Source: a virus
Direction: 5' to 3' (one strand)
DNA: 45,553 nt
IMG/VR virus record: IMGVR_UViG_3300024346_009801
Location: 1 to 45,553 of that record
Position 1 is the stretch's first letter. Each line of letters starts with the position of its first letter. Position numbers and translations under genes: made by a program. This document shows positions 1 to 7,158 of this stretch, piece by piece. The notes under the pieces were generated by a model. It ran no database searches. It saw only the letters and a list, made by a program, of their open reading frames with translations, and was not told where the DNA came from.

Positions 1-642
1 AACTCAATTGCCTCTACTGCTTGGACACATACTATCTTCAGTGATATTAAAGTTAAAGCTGAAGCAGCTTCACGTCAATTAGCTGCTGAATATGGAGAAC
101 CACTTTGGTGCAAAAATACAGGTATGAGAAATACTCACTTGTTAGCTATTGCTCCAACAGTATCAAATTCTCGCATCAATGCTTGCTCAGCAGGTATTGA
201 ACCTCAACCCGCAAATGTTTATGTATTTAATGGTGCTAAAGGAACATTTATTGTTAAAAATCCTGAATTAGAAAGATTATTAAAATCAAAAGATAAAAAT
301 AGTAGTAAGGTTTGGGATCAAATCTTAGCAGATAACGGATCAGTACAAAATCTATCTAATGATGTCTTAGCTGAAGATGAAAAAGCAGTATTTCTAACAT
401 TCCCAGAAATAAATCAATTAGCTTTAGTACAACAAGCCGCTGCACGTCAACGTTATATTGACCAAACACAATCCCTAAACTTAGCATTTGACCCAACCGA
501 TTCCCCAAGATGGATTAATCAAGTACATATGGAAGCTTGGAAATTAGGAATTAAAACATTATATTACCTACGAACAGACTCAGTTATTAAAGGTGACTTA
601 GGTTCACGTACAGCTGACGATTGCCAATCCTGTGATGGATAA
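1..642 (+). CDS. nrdA: Ribonucleotide reductase class I, large subunit (C-terminal part)
   Basis: The reading frame is open from the left edge, so the N-terminus lies outside the window; 213 residues are visible. The protein reduces ribonucleoside diphosphates to deoxyribonucleotides with a small radical-carrying subunit not seen here. Visible family hallmarks are RNTHLLAIAPT (compare RNSHLLAIAPTAS), the run IEPQPANVYV, and KTLYYLRT near the end. The protein finishes with DDCQSCDG; the C-x2-C pair matches the redox-active C-terminal cysteines that shuttle electrons from thioredoxin or glutaredoxin. Two thioredoxin-like genes lie downstream (8768 and 11622). A homing endonuclease gene starts 41 nt after the stop. 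The C-terminus looks intact. Class I is likely; Ia versus other subclasses cannot be judged from this part. Confidence 0.9.
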   Translation, partial: NSIASTAWTHTIFSDIKVKAEAASRQLAAEYGEPLWCKNTGMRNTHLLAIAPTVSNSRINACSAGIEPQPANVYVFNGAKGTFIVKNPELERLLKSKDKNSSKVWDQILADNGSVQNLSNDVLAEDEKAVFLTFPEINQLALVQQAAARQRYIDQTQSLNLAFDPTDSPRWINQVHMEAWKLGIKTLYYLRTDSVIKGDLGSRTADDCQSCDG

Positions 643-683
643 GCATGTCTTGAATATTTTTCATATATGTATAATTAAAACAT

Positions 684-1304
684 ATGGTAGGAATATATAA
701 GATTACAAACCCTAAAGGACAAACCTATATTGGTTTATCTAAAGATATTGAAAAACGTTTTCAAAGCCATAAAAACCTTCAATTTAAAGGTAATATCAAA
801 TTAAGAGAATCTCTAATCGAATATGGTGAAAATTCTCATTTGTTTGAAGTGTTAGAGGAAGTTAATATTTCAACTCTAGAACGCTCTCAAGCCAATAACT
901 TATTACAAATAAGGGAAAGATACTGGATTAATTATTTTAAAACATTTGAAGATGGTTTAAATGCTAATCGTGGAGGAAGTGGGTGTGGTTCACACACTGA
1001 AGAATCTAAACGTAAAATAAGCGAAGCAAATAGCAAACCCAAACCAGCTAATTTTGGTACTAATAGAAAAAAATGGCAACATACAGAAGAATTTAAAGAA
1101 AAAGTAAGAAATTCTAAACGCCGTCCTATTTTAATGTACGATAAAGAAGGTAATTTAGTTGGAGAATTTCCCAATAATGTAAAAGCCGCTGAATATATTG
1201 GATGTCAGAAATCAGCAATATGGAATGTTTTAAATGGATATAAATCATCAAAAGCACTAACAACAACAACCCACGTAAAAGGTTATACATTTAAATATTT
1301 ATAA
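684..1304 (+). CDS. GIY-YIG homing endonuclease (free-standing)
   Basis: This 206-residue protein starts with a GIY-YIG nuclease domain: GIY at residues 3-5, YIG at 15-17, the catalytic-type Arg at 25 in EKRFQSHK, and a Glu near 78 in ERYWI. Two NUMOD3-like DNA-binding segments follow at about 102-125 and 131-147 (HTEESKRKISEANS and HTEEFKEKVRNS), then a NUMOD1 segment at about 148-202 (ILMYDKEGNLVGEF, KAAEYIG). This is the classic order for phage homing nucleases. It cuts alleles lacking the element and so spreads by repair. It sits directly after the nrdA stop codon, with no sign that it splits the visible part of nrdA. No strong promoter is seen in the 41-nt gap. Confidence 0.93.
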   Translation: MVGIYKITNPKGQTYIGLSKDIEKRFQSHKNLQFKGNIKLRESLIEYGENSHLFEVLEEVNISTLERSQANNLLQIRERYWINYFKTFEDGLNANRGGSGCGSHTEESKRKISEANSKPKPANFGTNRKKWQHTEEFKEKVRNSKRRPILMYDKEGNLVGEFPNNVKAAEYIGCQKSAIWNVLNGYKSSKALTTTTHVKGYTFKYL

Positions 1305-1307
1305 ACT

Positions 1308-2645
1308 ATGAAAAAATACTTACTACCTACCATAATTGCCCTTTCAGCACTATCGGTTAGTTTATCAGCAGCATTTTATTCAGTAACTGGTCTTAGCATG
1401 TTATTTGCTGGGGCTAGTTTTGCTGTTTTAATTATGGCATCTTCTTTAGAGGTTGCTAAATTAGTAATTGCCTCTTTATTATATCAATATTGGGGTAAAT
1501 TAAATAAAATCCTTAAAATTTACCTTACAGTAGCAGCTTGTGTTTTAGTATTAATTACATCAGCTGGTATTTATGGTTTCTTATCCGCAGCATATCAATC
1601 AACAGCCACAAAATCAGAAATTATTGATAAACAGATTGCGGCCTTAGAAACTAAAAAACAACTTTATATAAATTCACGAGATAATATTCTTAAAGAAAAA
1701 CAATCTCTTTCTGAATTAAGAGGTACTTTATCTAAAGGTTCAACAACACAATTTACCGATAGAAAAGGTAATTTAGTAGTTAGAACAAATAATGCTGCTA
1801 TCCGTAATATTGAATCAGCATCAAAATCCGATGAAAAATTATCAGAAAAAGTAGATGTAGTAAATGACTCTATCTTTAGTTTAGAAAATCAAATTTTAGA
1901 AGTTAAAACTAATAGTGAAGCTACAAGTGAGTTAGGTCCTCTTAAGTATATTTCTAAATTAACAGGCCAACCAATGGATAAAATTATTAACTGGTTTTTA
2001 TTAGTTATTATTTTTGTATTTGACCCATTAGCAATAGCTTTAGTAATTGCTGCTAACTTTGCTTTTGCTCAAATTCGTCCTAAAAAAGAATATCCACTTG
2101 AGGAACAAGTAGATGACATGAGAAAAGTAGTTGATACTTATGATGACCTAGAAGATGAAATAAGAGAATGGGAAGAAGCTAGTTTAACTGATCTTTTAGA
2201 CTATGATGATTTAGAATGGGATGAATATGGTAATCCAACCCCAATAATTCCAGAAGAACCTAAACAAACTGGAGTCCCAGTAATGGTAGACCCTAAAACA
2301 GGTAAATTCTTTTATGAAGAACCGGATATTGAATTTAAAAATTTAGATTTAGATAGTGATGGAATAGTTGAAGAAGAAGAATTAAAACAAGTGTTTAATG
2401 AATCTGATACTAATGATGATGGTGTAATTGATAAAGAAGAAGCTAAAGTAGCTAATTTAGATCCTAAAACTGCAGAAAAATTAAATCAATTTAACAATAC
2501 AATCCATCGAATAAAACAAAATTTAGGTCTTAATCATGCTGATACTCAAATGGATTTCGATTTAGAAGAAATAAAAAACATAATCTCAGTAGTACTATCT
2601 AAACAAAATAAAAAAGACGACGACAATACAATAACTTATTTTTAA
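1308..2645 (+). CDS. Membrane protein with coiled coil and paired EF-hands
   Basis: The 445-residue protein has three hydrophobic segments at about 4-26, 30-58 and 70-94, a charged helical region at about 100-205 likely to form a coiled coil, and a fourth membrane segment at about 227-252. The C-terminal 190 residues are strongly acidic and carry two canonical EF-hand loops: DLDSDGIVEEEE (347-358) and DTNDDGVIDKEE (367-378). Both have Asp/Asn at positions 1, 3 and 5, Gly at 6, a hydrophobic residue at 8 and Glu at 12, so calcium binding is credible. It follows the homing endonuclease by 3 nt. I do not recognise a family function; a role at the host envelope is only a guess. The promoter for the next gene starts after its stop. 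Confidence 0.85.
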   Translation: MKKYLLPTIIALSALSVSLSAAFYSVTGLSMLFAGASFAVLIMASSLEVAKLVIASLLYQYWGKLNKILKIYLTVAACVLVLITSAGIYGFLSAAYQSTATKSEIIDKQIAALETKKQLYINSRDNILKEKQSLSELRGTLSKGSTTQFTDRKGNLVVRTNNAAIRNIESASKSDEKLSEKVDVVNDSIFSLENQILEVKTNSEATSELGPLKYISKLTGQPMDKIINWFLLVIIFVFDPLAIALVIAANFAFAQIRPKKEYPLEEQVDDMRKVVDTYDDLEDEIREWEEASLTDLLDYDDLEWDEYGNPTPIIPEEPKQTGVPVMVDPKTGKFFYEEPDIEFKNLDLDSDGIVEEEELKQVFNESDTNDDGVIDKEEAKVANLDPKTAEKLNQFNNTIHRIKQNLGLNHADTQMDFDLEEIKNIISVVLSKQNKKDDDNTITYF

Positions 2646-2662
2646 AAACTTCTGCGAGAAAA

Positions 2663-2695
2663 TTTGGCTGTGTCAGATCCCTTTCGTATATTGAC
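2663..2695 (+). promoter_or_regulatory. Bacteroidota-type phage promoter
   Basis: TTTGG at 2663-2667 and TATATTGAC at 2687-2695 are separated by exactly 19 nt, matching the Bacteroidota -33/-7 layout (TTTG then TAnnTTTG). The context TTCGTATATT recurs at several other gene starts in this window. It lies just upstream of the gene at 2714. It is nearly identical over about 37 nt to the promoter at 43579. Confidence 0.8.
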
Positions 2696-2713
2696 GACAT
2701 AGAAATAAAGGTT

Positions 2714-2956
2714 ATGACAAGAGAAGAATTTAACAAAAAATGGTTTGAAAGAGATTATCCCGATACTCAAGAGGTATTGATGATTATTGCAAGTAATTTA
2801 TCTGATTTCCAACACGAGATTTATTTTTCAAATCCCGATGATATTGAGAAAAAAATGAATACTTTAAAAGAGTATATTTTTGATTACAAAACAGTTCTTC
2901 GCAAAGAAGATTTGGAATCCCAAAAAATAGTTCGTACATTGACGATACAGAAATAA
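2714..2956 (+). CDS. Hypothetical protein, 80 aa, promoter-flanked cassette
   Basis: The protein begins MTREEFNKKW and is rich in charged residues, with a predicted helical middle (EVLMIIASNLSDFQHEI). I do not recognise a family. The gene has its own promoter and the leader AAATAAAGGTTATG. Its last codons (CGTACATTGACGATACAGAAATAA) double as the -7 region and leader of the next promoter. The gene is thus flanked by near-identical 35-nt promoter-leader copies at 2683-2717 and 2931-2965 (32 of 35 identical), which suggests a cassette gained or lost by recombination. Coding status rests on an intact frame and a good start context. Confidence 0.65.
   Translation: MTREEFNKKWFERDYPDTQEVLMIIASNLSDFQHEIYFSNPDDIEKKMNTLKEYIFDYKTVLRKEDLESQKIVRTLTIQK
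2911..2943 (+). promoter_or_regulatory. Bacteroidota-type phage promoter inside the upstream gene
   Basis: TTTGG at 2911-2915 and TACATTGAC at 2935-2943 are 19 nt apart. The site lies within the 3' end of the 2714-2956 gene and would drive the hydrolase gene at 2962. The -7 and leader copy the sequence at 2683-2717 with three mismatches. Confidence 0.75.
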
Positions 2957-2961
2957 AGGTT

Positions 2962-3447
2962 ATGAGAAAGAAAATTTTGTATTTACACGGTTTAGAAAGT
3001 TCCAACGTTTGTGATAAAGTTGACTTCCTTAAAGAGGTATCTGATTGTTATGCTCCTGCTATTGATTATGCAGATCCTTATATTGAGGATTTGTTATTGA
3101 AAATGGTTCGAGCTTTTAAACCCGATGTTATTATTGGTTCTAGTATAGGTGGGATTACAGCATTGTTATTAGGTAATTATTTTGGTATTAGTACTGTTGC
3201 TTTTAATCCTGCTATTCACTCACGTACATTTGATCCTGAGTTTGATAAATTAAATGATGCAGATCCTACTCTTGGTTTTACTCCTGTTGTTATTTTAGGT
3301 ATGGAAGATGATGTTATTAATCCTTTGATTACTAAAGAGATTCTGGATGATGCTTTTATTGAATGTGTAATTGAAGATGTTGAAGGTATGGGACATAGGA
3401 TACCGATTACTAATTTTGTACATATTTATAACAAATATATAAAATAA
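2962..3447 (+). CDS. Alpha/beta-hydrolase, YqiA/UPF0227-like esterase
   Basis: The 161-residue protein begins KKILYLHGLESS, the oxyanion-strand signature of small esterases. The nucleophile elbow is GSSIGG at 59-64, with Ser61 as nucleophile. ILGMEDDVI (111-119) offers the acidic residue and GMGHR (143-146) the catalytic His145. Size and layout resemble the YqiA/UPF0227 group, compact esterases of about 190 residues with unclear natural substrates. It carries its own promoter within the preceding gene and overlaps the next start by one nucleotide. A role in host lipid or ester metabolism is possible, but no substrate can be read from sequence. Confidence 0.82.
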   Translation: MRKKILYLHGLESSNVCDKVDFLKEVSDCYAPAIDYADPYIEDLLLKMVRAFKPDVIIGSSIGGITALLLGNYFGISTVAFNPAIHSRTFDPEFDKLNDADPTLGFTPVVILGMEDDVINPLITKEILDDAFIECVIEDVEGMGHRIPITNFVHIYNKYIK

Positions 3448-3929
3448 TGAGTAATTTCGATTTAAAAAAATATTTGGCTGAAGGTAAACTTTATGAAGCT
3501 GTTGATCCAACAGAGGCAGAAGCAGAAGCACAAAAACTAATAGACATATTAGGGGTAATGGTTGTACCTGATCCTCAAAACTCTAGTGATACAATAAGAC
3601 TCAACATCTACCCAGATAGTAAACCTGGTGATAGATTCTATAATGATAGATCTGCTCAAAGATTTACAATTGCTGTTGAAGATGGTAAATACCTATTTAG
3701 TAATGGTGGTGGATATCGTAGATCTATTCAACCTATTGCTCAATTATTTGGGGTTGAGCCGAATAGTAATACTGGCGTAGCAGGAAGAAGTAGTATTGAT
3801 ATGAGTTTAAAGAAAAAACCGATTGATTTAACTACGATTAAAATGATATCTAATTATTTTCAACAAGGTTTAAAAGACGAATCTAAAGCCCAAGCCGATT
3901 TTTATAAAGGTTGGTCAAATCCCGATTAA
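3447..3929 (+). CDS. Unknown protein with MSNFDLKKYLAE N-terminus, 160 aa
   Basis: I do not recognise a domain. The N-terminus MSNFDLKKYLAEGKLYE resembles the short amphipathic capsid-targeting peptides of T4 internal head proteins (compare MKTYQEFIAEA). It contains L-A-E at 10-12 and L-Y-E at 15-17, both fitting the (L/I)-x-E cleavage rule of T4-type prohead proteases. The following gene shares the start MSNFD-x3-YL. The middle has DTIRLNIYPDSKPGDRF and GGGYRRSIQPIAQLFG; the C-terminal 40 residues are helical and charged. The start overlaps the hydrolase stop by one nucleotide. Delivery to the head interior is inference. Confidence 0.75.
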   Translation: MSNFDLKKYLAEGKLYEAVDPTEAEAEAQKLIDILGVMVVPDPQNSSDTIRLNIYPDSKPGDRFYNDRSAQRFTIAVEDGKYLFSNGGGYRRSIQPIAQLFGVEPNSNTGVAGRSSIDMSLKKKPIDLTTIKMISNYFQQGLKDESKAQADFYKGWSNPD

Positions 3930-3931
3930 TT

Positions 3932-4492
3932 ATGAGTAATTTTGATTACAGATCATATTTAAAAAATAATCCTTTATTAGAGGAATTATCTAAAGGTCAA
4001 TGGACTGATTTAGACAAAAAAGAAACCAAAGAATACTCAGGTGATATTTTTGACCTAATCAACACAGCATATGCGTCAATTGGCGGTAATTTAAATTATA
4101 GTAGCGCAAATGATGTAACAGGCACACAGGGTGATTCTGATTACGAAGTAATCGATATAGACGATGATCCTGAAATTGATGCTGTAATTGTATCTAAAAA
4201 GAAAGGGGCAGGTAATAAAATTACGGCAATGGGTCATGATAACTCATCAATAGCTAAATCAAAATCCATTAATAAACAAGCAGATATGCTTAAAACCCCA
4301 GGCAACTATGTTGAGGTTTCGGGTAAAATAAAAGATATTTTACTTGCTAAAGGGGTTCCTGTAGTAATTGATAAAGACACAATTGAAAAAGTAATGGGTA
4401 AAAAAGCAATAGACATCCAAGATGATGGTTCTTATACTCGTTTCATTAATAACAAAGAAACCATAAAAATTCTTTTAGGAAAGCCGCTATAA
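3932..4492 (+). CDS. Unknown protein with MSNFD N-terminus, 186 aa
   Basis: The frame could begin at 3911, but ATG 3932 is preferred: it lies just after the upstream stop at 3929 and gives MSNFDYRSYLKNNPLLEEL, paralogous at its N-terminus to the gene before. L-L-E at 15-17 fits a T4-type prohead protease site. The rest has an acidic stretch (YEVIDIDDDPEIDAVIV) and a region with KSKSINKQADMLKTPGNYVEV that looks like a small alpha/beta fold. No family is recognised. The pair of adjacent genes with the same N-terminal tag but different bodies is notable. A new promoter begins two nt after the stop. Confidence 0.72.
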   Translation: MSNFDYRSYLKNNPLLEELSKGQWTDLDKKETKEYSGDIFDLINTAYASIGGNLNYSSANDVTGTQGDSDYEVIDIDDDPEIDAVIVSKKKGAGNKITAMGHDNSSIAKSKSINKQADMLKTPGNYVEVSGKIKDILLAKGVPVVIDKDTIEKVMGKKAIDIQDDGSYTRFINNKETIKILLGKPL

Positions 4493-4493
4493 A

Positions 4494-4526
4494 TTTGGTT
4501 TTTTAAAAGGTTGTTCGTATATTCAC
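4494..4526 (+). promoter_or_regulatory. Bacteroidota-type phage promoter
   Basis: TTTGG at 4494-4498 and TATATTCAC at 4518-4526 are separated by 19 nt, preceded by TTCG as in the other copies. It lies in the 56-nt gap upstream of the gene at 4549, whose leader reads AAAATAAAAGTTATG. Confidence 0.82.
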
Positions 4527-4548
4527 ATATATTAAAAAAATAAAAGTT

Positions 4549-4755
4549 ATGACACAAGAAGAAATTAACAATCAACATGTAGACATGATCAATTATTTAA
4601 TTGATCTAAACAACGAAATTGGCGAAGTATGGAAATACCATCCCGAAAATCCTAATCAAATTGATCCAGAACTCTATCATGCTATTTTAGTAGCAAAACT
4701 TGAGAAGATGGAAAAAGAGTTGAAGGAATTGGAAGCCAATATTGACAATGTATAG
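4549..4755 (+). CDS. Hypothetical helical protein, 68 aa
   Basis: A small acidic protein starting MTQEEINNQHVDMINYL and ending in a Lys/Glu-rich helix (KLEKMEKELKELEANI) with heptad-like leucine spacing, so a short coiled coil is likely. No family is recognised. It is the first gene after the promoter at 4494 and overlaps the next gene by 8 nt if that gene starts at ATG 4748. Confidence 0.7.
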   Translation: MTQEEINNQHVDMINYLIDLNNEIGEVWKYHPENPNQIDPELYHAILVAKLEKMEKELKELEANIDNV

Positions 4756-5344
4756 TTTTATAAAAGAAGGTAATATTAGACACAGTCGAGAGGTTGTTAT
4801 GGGGCATATTAAAAAGCTCCAACCTCTTAACTATAACAGATTTATGTGGTGGCGTACACATACTGATAAAGTTATACCACTTGGCAAACGATCATCACTT
4901 AAAGATCGTATTTTAAATGGAGATTTTAATCCATCAACATATTTTTGGCAAGCTCAATTATCATTATATACAGCAAAAGATAAACTTGACTTATCAAAAC
5001 ATGAGACTCGTTACCAACTTGAAATTTGTGCTGTTGACTTTGCACGTCATAAACGTTTGATGGAAGATTTCTGGAAAGAAGAACCAGCACGTTTAGAAGC
5101 ATTATATGATGCTTTCACATCAGCATTTCAACTCACAAGAGAAGAACTTGAAGAAGAATTTCTTAAATGGCCTGGAGATATTCTTAGTTTTTATGAATAT
5201 GCATGTCAATTCCTTAAAACAACCCCTGCTGAAAATAGAAAAGATATGAGAGGTAGAGGTCGTCCTAAAAAAGTTAAGACTGAAACTGTACCTGATGTAT
5301 TAAGAATTAAACGAGGTAAAGGTCGTCCTAGGAAGCAACCTTAA
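4748..5344 (+). CDS. Unknown protein with two C-terminal AT-hooks, 198 aa
   Basis: The frame opens at TTG 4742, but ATG 4748 (MYSFIKEGNIRHSR) is the better start and overlaps the upstream gene by 8 nt. The body contains many aromatic residues (YNRFMWWRTHTDK, STYFWQAQLSLY) and an acidic helical stretch (REELEEEFLKWPGDILSFYEY). The C-terminus carries two AT-hook-like motifs, RGRGRPKK and RGKGRPRK, separated by about 20 residues. AT-hooks bind the minor groove of AT-rich DNA, so this is probably a DNA-associated protein; the function of the N-terminal 155 residues is unknown. A second AT-hook-like motif occurs in the gene at 44141. Confidence 0.75.
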   Translation: MYSFIKEGNIRHSREVVMGHIKKLQPLNYNRFMWWRTHTDKVIPLGKRSSLKDRILNGDFNPSTYFWQAQLSLYTAKDKLDLSKHETRYQLEICAVDFARHKRLMEDFWKEEPARLEALYDAFTSAFQLTREELEEEFLKWPGDILSFYEYACQFLKTTPAENRKDMRGRGRPKKVKTETVPDVLRIKRGKGRPRKQP

Positions 5345-5345
5345 A

Positions 5346-5681
5346 ATGATAGATATTAGAATTATACAAATTAAAACAAATGCCCAAAATCTACATGGGT
5401 GGATTGCTTTAAGTTCAACTGATCATCCTATTGGGCATATATTTATGCATGTTGAAGTGGACAACAAAATAAAATTCATGGATGCTTGGGTCCATGATGA
5501 ATTCAGACGCCAAGGAATTTTTAATAAATTATGGGATACTAGATGGGAGTATGTTCAAATCCATTTTAAAGGTTACACAGCATATGCTTGGTGTTTACCT
5601 ACAAGTATTGATTTATTAAGAAAAAAAGGTTTCACAGAAGGTGAAACTTGTATTTACGTAGAAAAAAAAGTTGAACAATGA
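5346..5681 (+). CDS. GNAT-family acetyltransferase-like protein
   Basis: The 111-residue protein has the core of a GNAT N-acetyltransferase: a beta-hairpin region (GHIFMHVEVDNKIKFMDAWVHDEF), then the acetyl-CoA loop RRQGIFNKLW at 54-63, which fits motif A (Q/R-x-x-G-x-G/A) with Phe at the last position, and the closing strand/helix KGFTEGETCIYVEK. It is shorter than most GNATs (about 150), lacking the usual first helices, so substrate binding may differ. Substrate is unknown; phage GNATs can acetylate host proteins or small molecules. It follows the AT-hook gene closely and overlaps the next small gene by ATGA. Confidence 0.65.
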   Translation: MIDIRIIQIKTNAQNLHGWIALSSTDHPIGHIFMHVEVDNKIKFMDAWVHDEFRRQGIFNKLWDTRWEYVQIHFKGYTAYAWCLPTSIDLLRKKGFTEGETCIYVEKKVEQ

Positions 5682-5767
5682 AATCATTAATTGCTTTTGC
5701 AATAGGGATGCTAGTTTTAATATTAGCTGGAACTTATTGTCTTGTAGAAATGTTTTTAAACGTATAA
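5678..5767 (+). CDS. Single-span membrane peptide, 29 aa
   Basis: Start ATG 5678 overlaps the GNAT-like stop (ATGA). The peptide, MKSLIAFAIGMLVLILAGTY then CLVEMFLNV, is almost entirely one hydrophobic membrane segment. It is too short for database-based assignment. Translational coupling and the intact frame up to the next promoter support it, but very short genes like this are uncertain. Confidence 0.5.
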   Translation: MKSLIAFAIGMLVLILAGTYCLVEMFLNV

Positions 5768-5773
5768 ATTTAA

Positions 5774-5807
5774 TTTGGAATTACAATCCTTTTTAATTAT
5801 ATTTATG
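5774..5807 (+). promoter_or_regulatory. Bacteroidota-type phage promoter upstream of dpdA
   Basis: TTTGG at 5774-5778 and TATATTTATG at 5798-5807 are 19 nt apart. This copy is the closest to the host -7 consensus TAnnTTTG. It lies in the 57-nt gap before the transglycosylase gene and probably starts transcription of the 7-deazaguanine island. Confidence 0.8.
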
Positions 5808-5824
5808 TCAAATAATTAATTGTT

Positions 5825-6622
5825 ATGAAAAAAAGAATTAAGGTTTCTCACGAAGTTCCGTTCTCGTTATTAAATTATAGTCGTGAATTTAACGATTATG
5901 ATTATTGTCTTCCTCATTTATTAGATGAGAATGAAGAGTATTTAGCATATTTTAAAAAAGCAAAATCCGAAGGTCGTTACATTATTATGGATAACTCACT
6001 CCATGAGTTAGGTTCAGCATATAATAGTGAAAGATTATGGCATTGGATTAACGAATTAGAACCCGATGAATTTATTGTTCCTGATGTATGGGAAAATAAA
6101 ACAGCATCAGTTGTAAATGCTCGTCAATGGATTAAATCAATTTATCCTAAAAATACTACACCAGTAGCCGTAGTTCAAGCTCAAACATTACATGAAGCCT
6201 TTGAATGTACTCAAATTTATAAAGATTTGGGATATAAAAAAATTGCTTATTCGTATGGAGCGTCTTATTACAATGATATATGCGTTCATCCAAATAAAGA
6301 TTTAGGTAAAGCATTAGGTCGTGTTTATGTAATTTCAACACTTTATAAACAAGGTGTATTACATCCAAATGATCGAGTTCATTTATTAGGTTGTCAGGTA
6401 CCTCAAGAGTTTGGTTGGTATCAAGGTATTGAATGTATTGAATCAATTGATACATCAAATCCTATTATGGCTGCTTTAGATGGCAATGCTATTGAATACT
6501 CAGGCCTAACAGAAAAACCTGAAGCAAATATGAATACATTCCAAAATATTGATTTTGAATTAATTGATTTGGATTTAGTTGATAATAATATTGAAATGTT
6601 TCGTTTAATAAATAATTTATAA
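5825..6622 (+). CDS. dpdA: DpdA-like DNA 7-deazaguanine transglycosylase
   Basis: The 265-residue protein fits the TGT/DpdA barrel. MDNSLHELG (55-63) corresponds to the DSGGFQ motif, with Asp56 as candidate base. FIVPDVW ends at the conserved Asp87. TPVAVVQAQT (112-121) matches the IVQGG strand, IAYSYG the following strand and VHLLGC the LMGVG strand. SIDTSNP (207-213) supplies Asp209 as likely nucleophile. The tRNA-type CxCxxC zinc site is absent, as expected for a DNA-acting relative. It would exchange guanine in phage DNA for a 7-deazaguanine base. FolE, QueD, QueE and a QueC homologue lie within 7.3 kb downstream. Which DpdA subfamily it belongs to cannot be told by eye. Confidence 0.78.
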   Translation: MKKRIKVSHEVPFSLLNYSREFNDYDYCLPHLLDENEEYLAYFKKAKSEGRYIIMDNSLHELGSAYNSERLWHWINELEPDEFIVPDVWENKTASVVNARQWIKSIYPKNTTPVAVVQAQTLHEAFECTQIYKDLGYKKIAYSYGASYYNDICVHPNKDLGKALGRVYVISTLYKQGVLHPNDRVHLLGCQVPQEFGWYQGIECIESIDTSNPIMAALDGNAIEYSGLTEKPEANMNTFQNIDFELIDLDLVDNNIEMFRLINNL

Positions 6623-6625
6623 GTT

Positions 6626-6865
6626 ATGAATATGTTAAGTTTATATGATCACCTAGGGTATCCCGCAGGTAATGAATTAGGAAAAGAAGTAGCAGCAGCT
6701 GCTACAAAATCTAAAGTGAAATTTGAAACTCGCGAAGTCTCAAATCCAAAGTACACAGGAAAAGTAATGCTTTATCCTGAAAATTTTTTAAAAGAATATT
6801 TTGAATCAAAACAAGCAAAATTAGTATTATCATCTGCGGATGAAGATGATGATTTACCTTTTTAA
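6626..6865 (+). CDS. Small protein with SSB-like acidic C-terminal tip
   Basis: The 79-residue protein follows dpdA by 3 nt and starts MNMLSLYDHLGYPAG. An Ala-rich segment (GKEVAAAATKSKV) precedes a stretch of likely beta strands (KFETREVSNPKYTGKVMLY). It ends SSADEDDDLPF, very like the DDDIPF tip by which bacterial single-strand binding proteins recruit partners. No OB fold is obvious at this size. It may recruit DNA-metabolism enzymes to the DpdA system, or be a partner-mimic; both are inference. Confidence 0.72.
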   Translation: MNMLSLYDHLGYPAGNELGKEVAAAATKSKVKFETREVSNPKYTGKVMLYPENFLKEYFESKQAKLVLSSADEDDDLPF

Positions 6866-6876
6866 AAAATAAATAT

Positions 6877-7125
6877 ATGTTAAATAAACAATCAATTCGA
6901 GGTGGAGTCCAAATATATGCGGACGGATTATCATTAAATAAAGAACAAATTATCACAATAAGTGAAAATTGGAGTGAAAATCAAGAATTATTTTTTCGTA
7001 AAATGCTTAAACAAAGTGGGAATTTTACATTAAAAGGTACTAATTTTAAAATAGTCGCTCCTGAACCAACTAGAGATAGTAAAGGTGAAATTAGTACTTA
7101 CCTTAGAGAAGAATCGGAAGACTAG
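6877..7125 (+). CDS. Hypothetical protein, 82 aa
   Basis: Begins MLNKQSIRGGVQIYADG; the rest is mixed charged and aromatic (ISENWSENQELFFRKMLKQSG). No family is recognised. The gene lies between the dpdA pair and the queC homologue, 11 nt after the previous stop, and its 3' end overlaps a small inverted repeat (7116-7133). A role in the modification island is possible only by position. Confidence 0.65.
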   Translation: MLNKQSIRGGVQIYADGLSLNKEQIITISENWSENQELFFRKMLKQSGNFTLKGTNFKIVAPEPTRDSKGEISTYLREESED

Positions 7126-7133
7126 AATCTTCC
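7116..7133 (+). other. Small inverted repeat before the queC homologue
   Basis: GGAAGA at 7116-7121 pairs with TCTTCC at 7128-7133 around a 6-nt loop. There is no T-run after it, so it is a poor intrinsic terminator; it may be an mRNA structure or chance. Confidence 0.3.
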
Positions 7134-7158
7134 CATTTAATATAAAAAATAAAAAAAA

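Noticed and set aside
684-1304. Idea that the homing nuclease marks a group I intron interrupting nrdA
   Set aside because: The nrdA frame reaches its normal CxxC end and stop before the nuclease gene, and no second exon follows.
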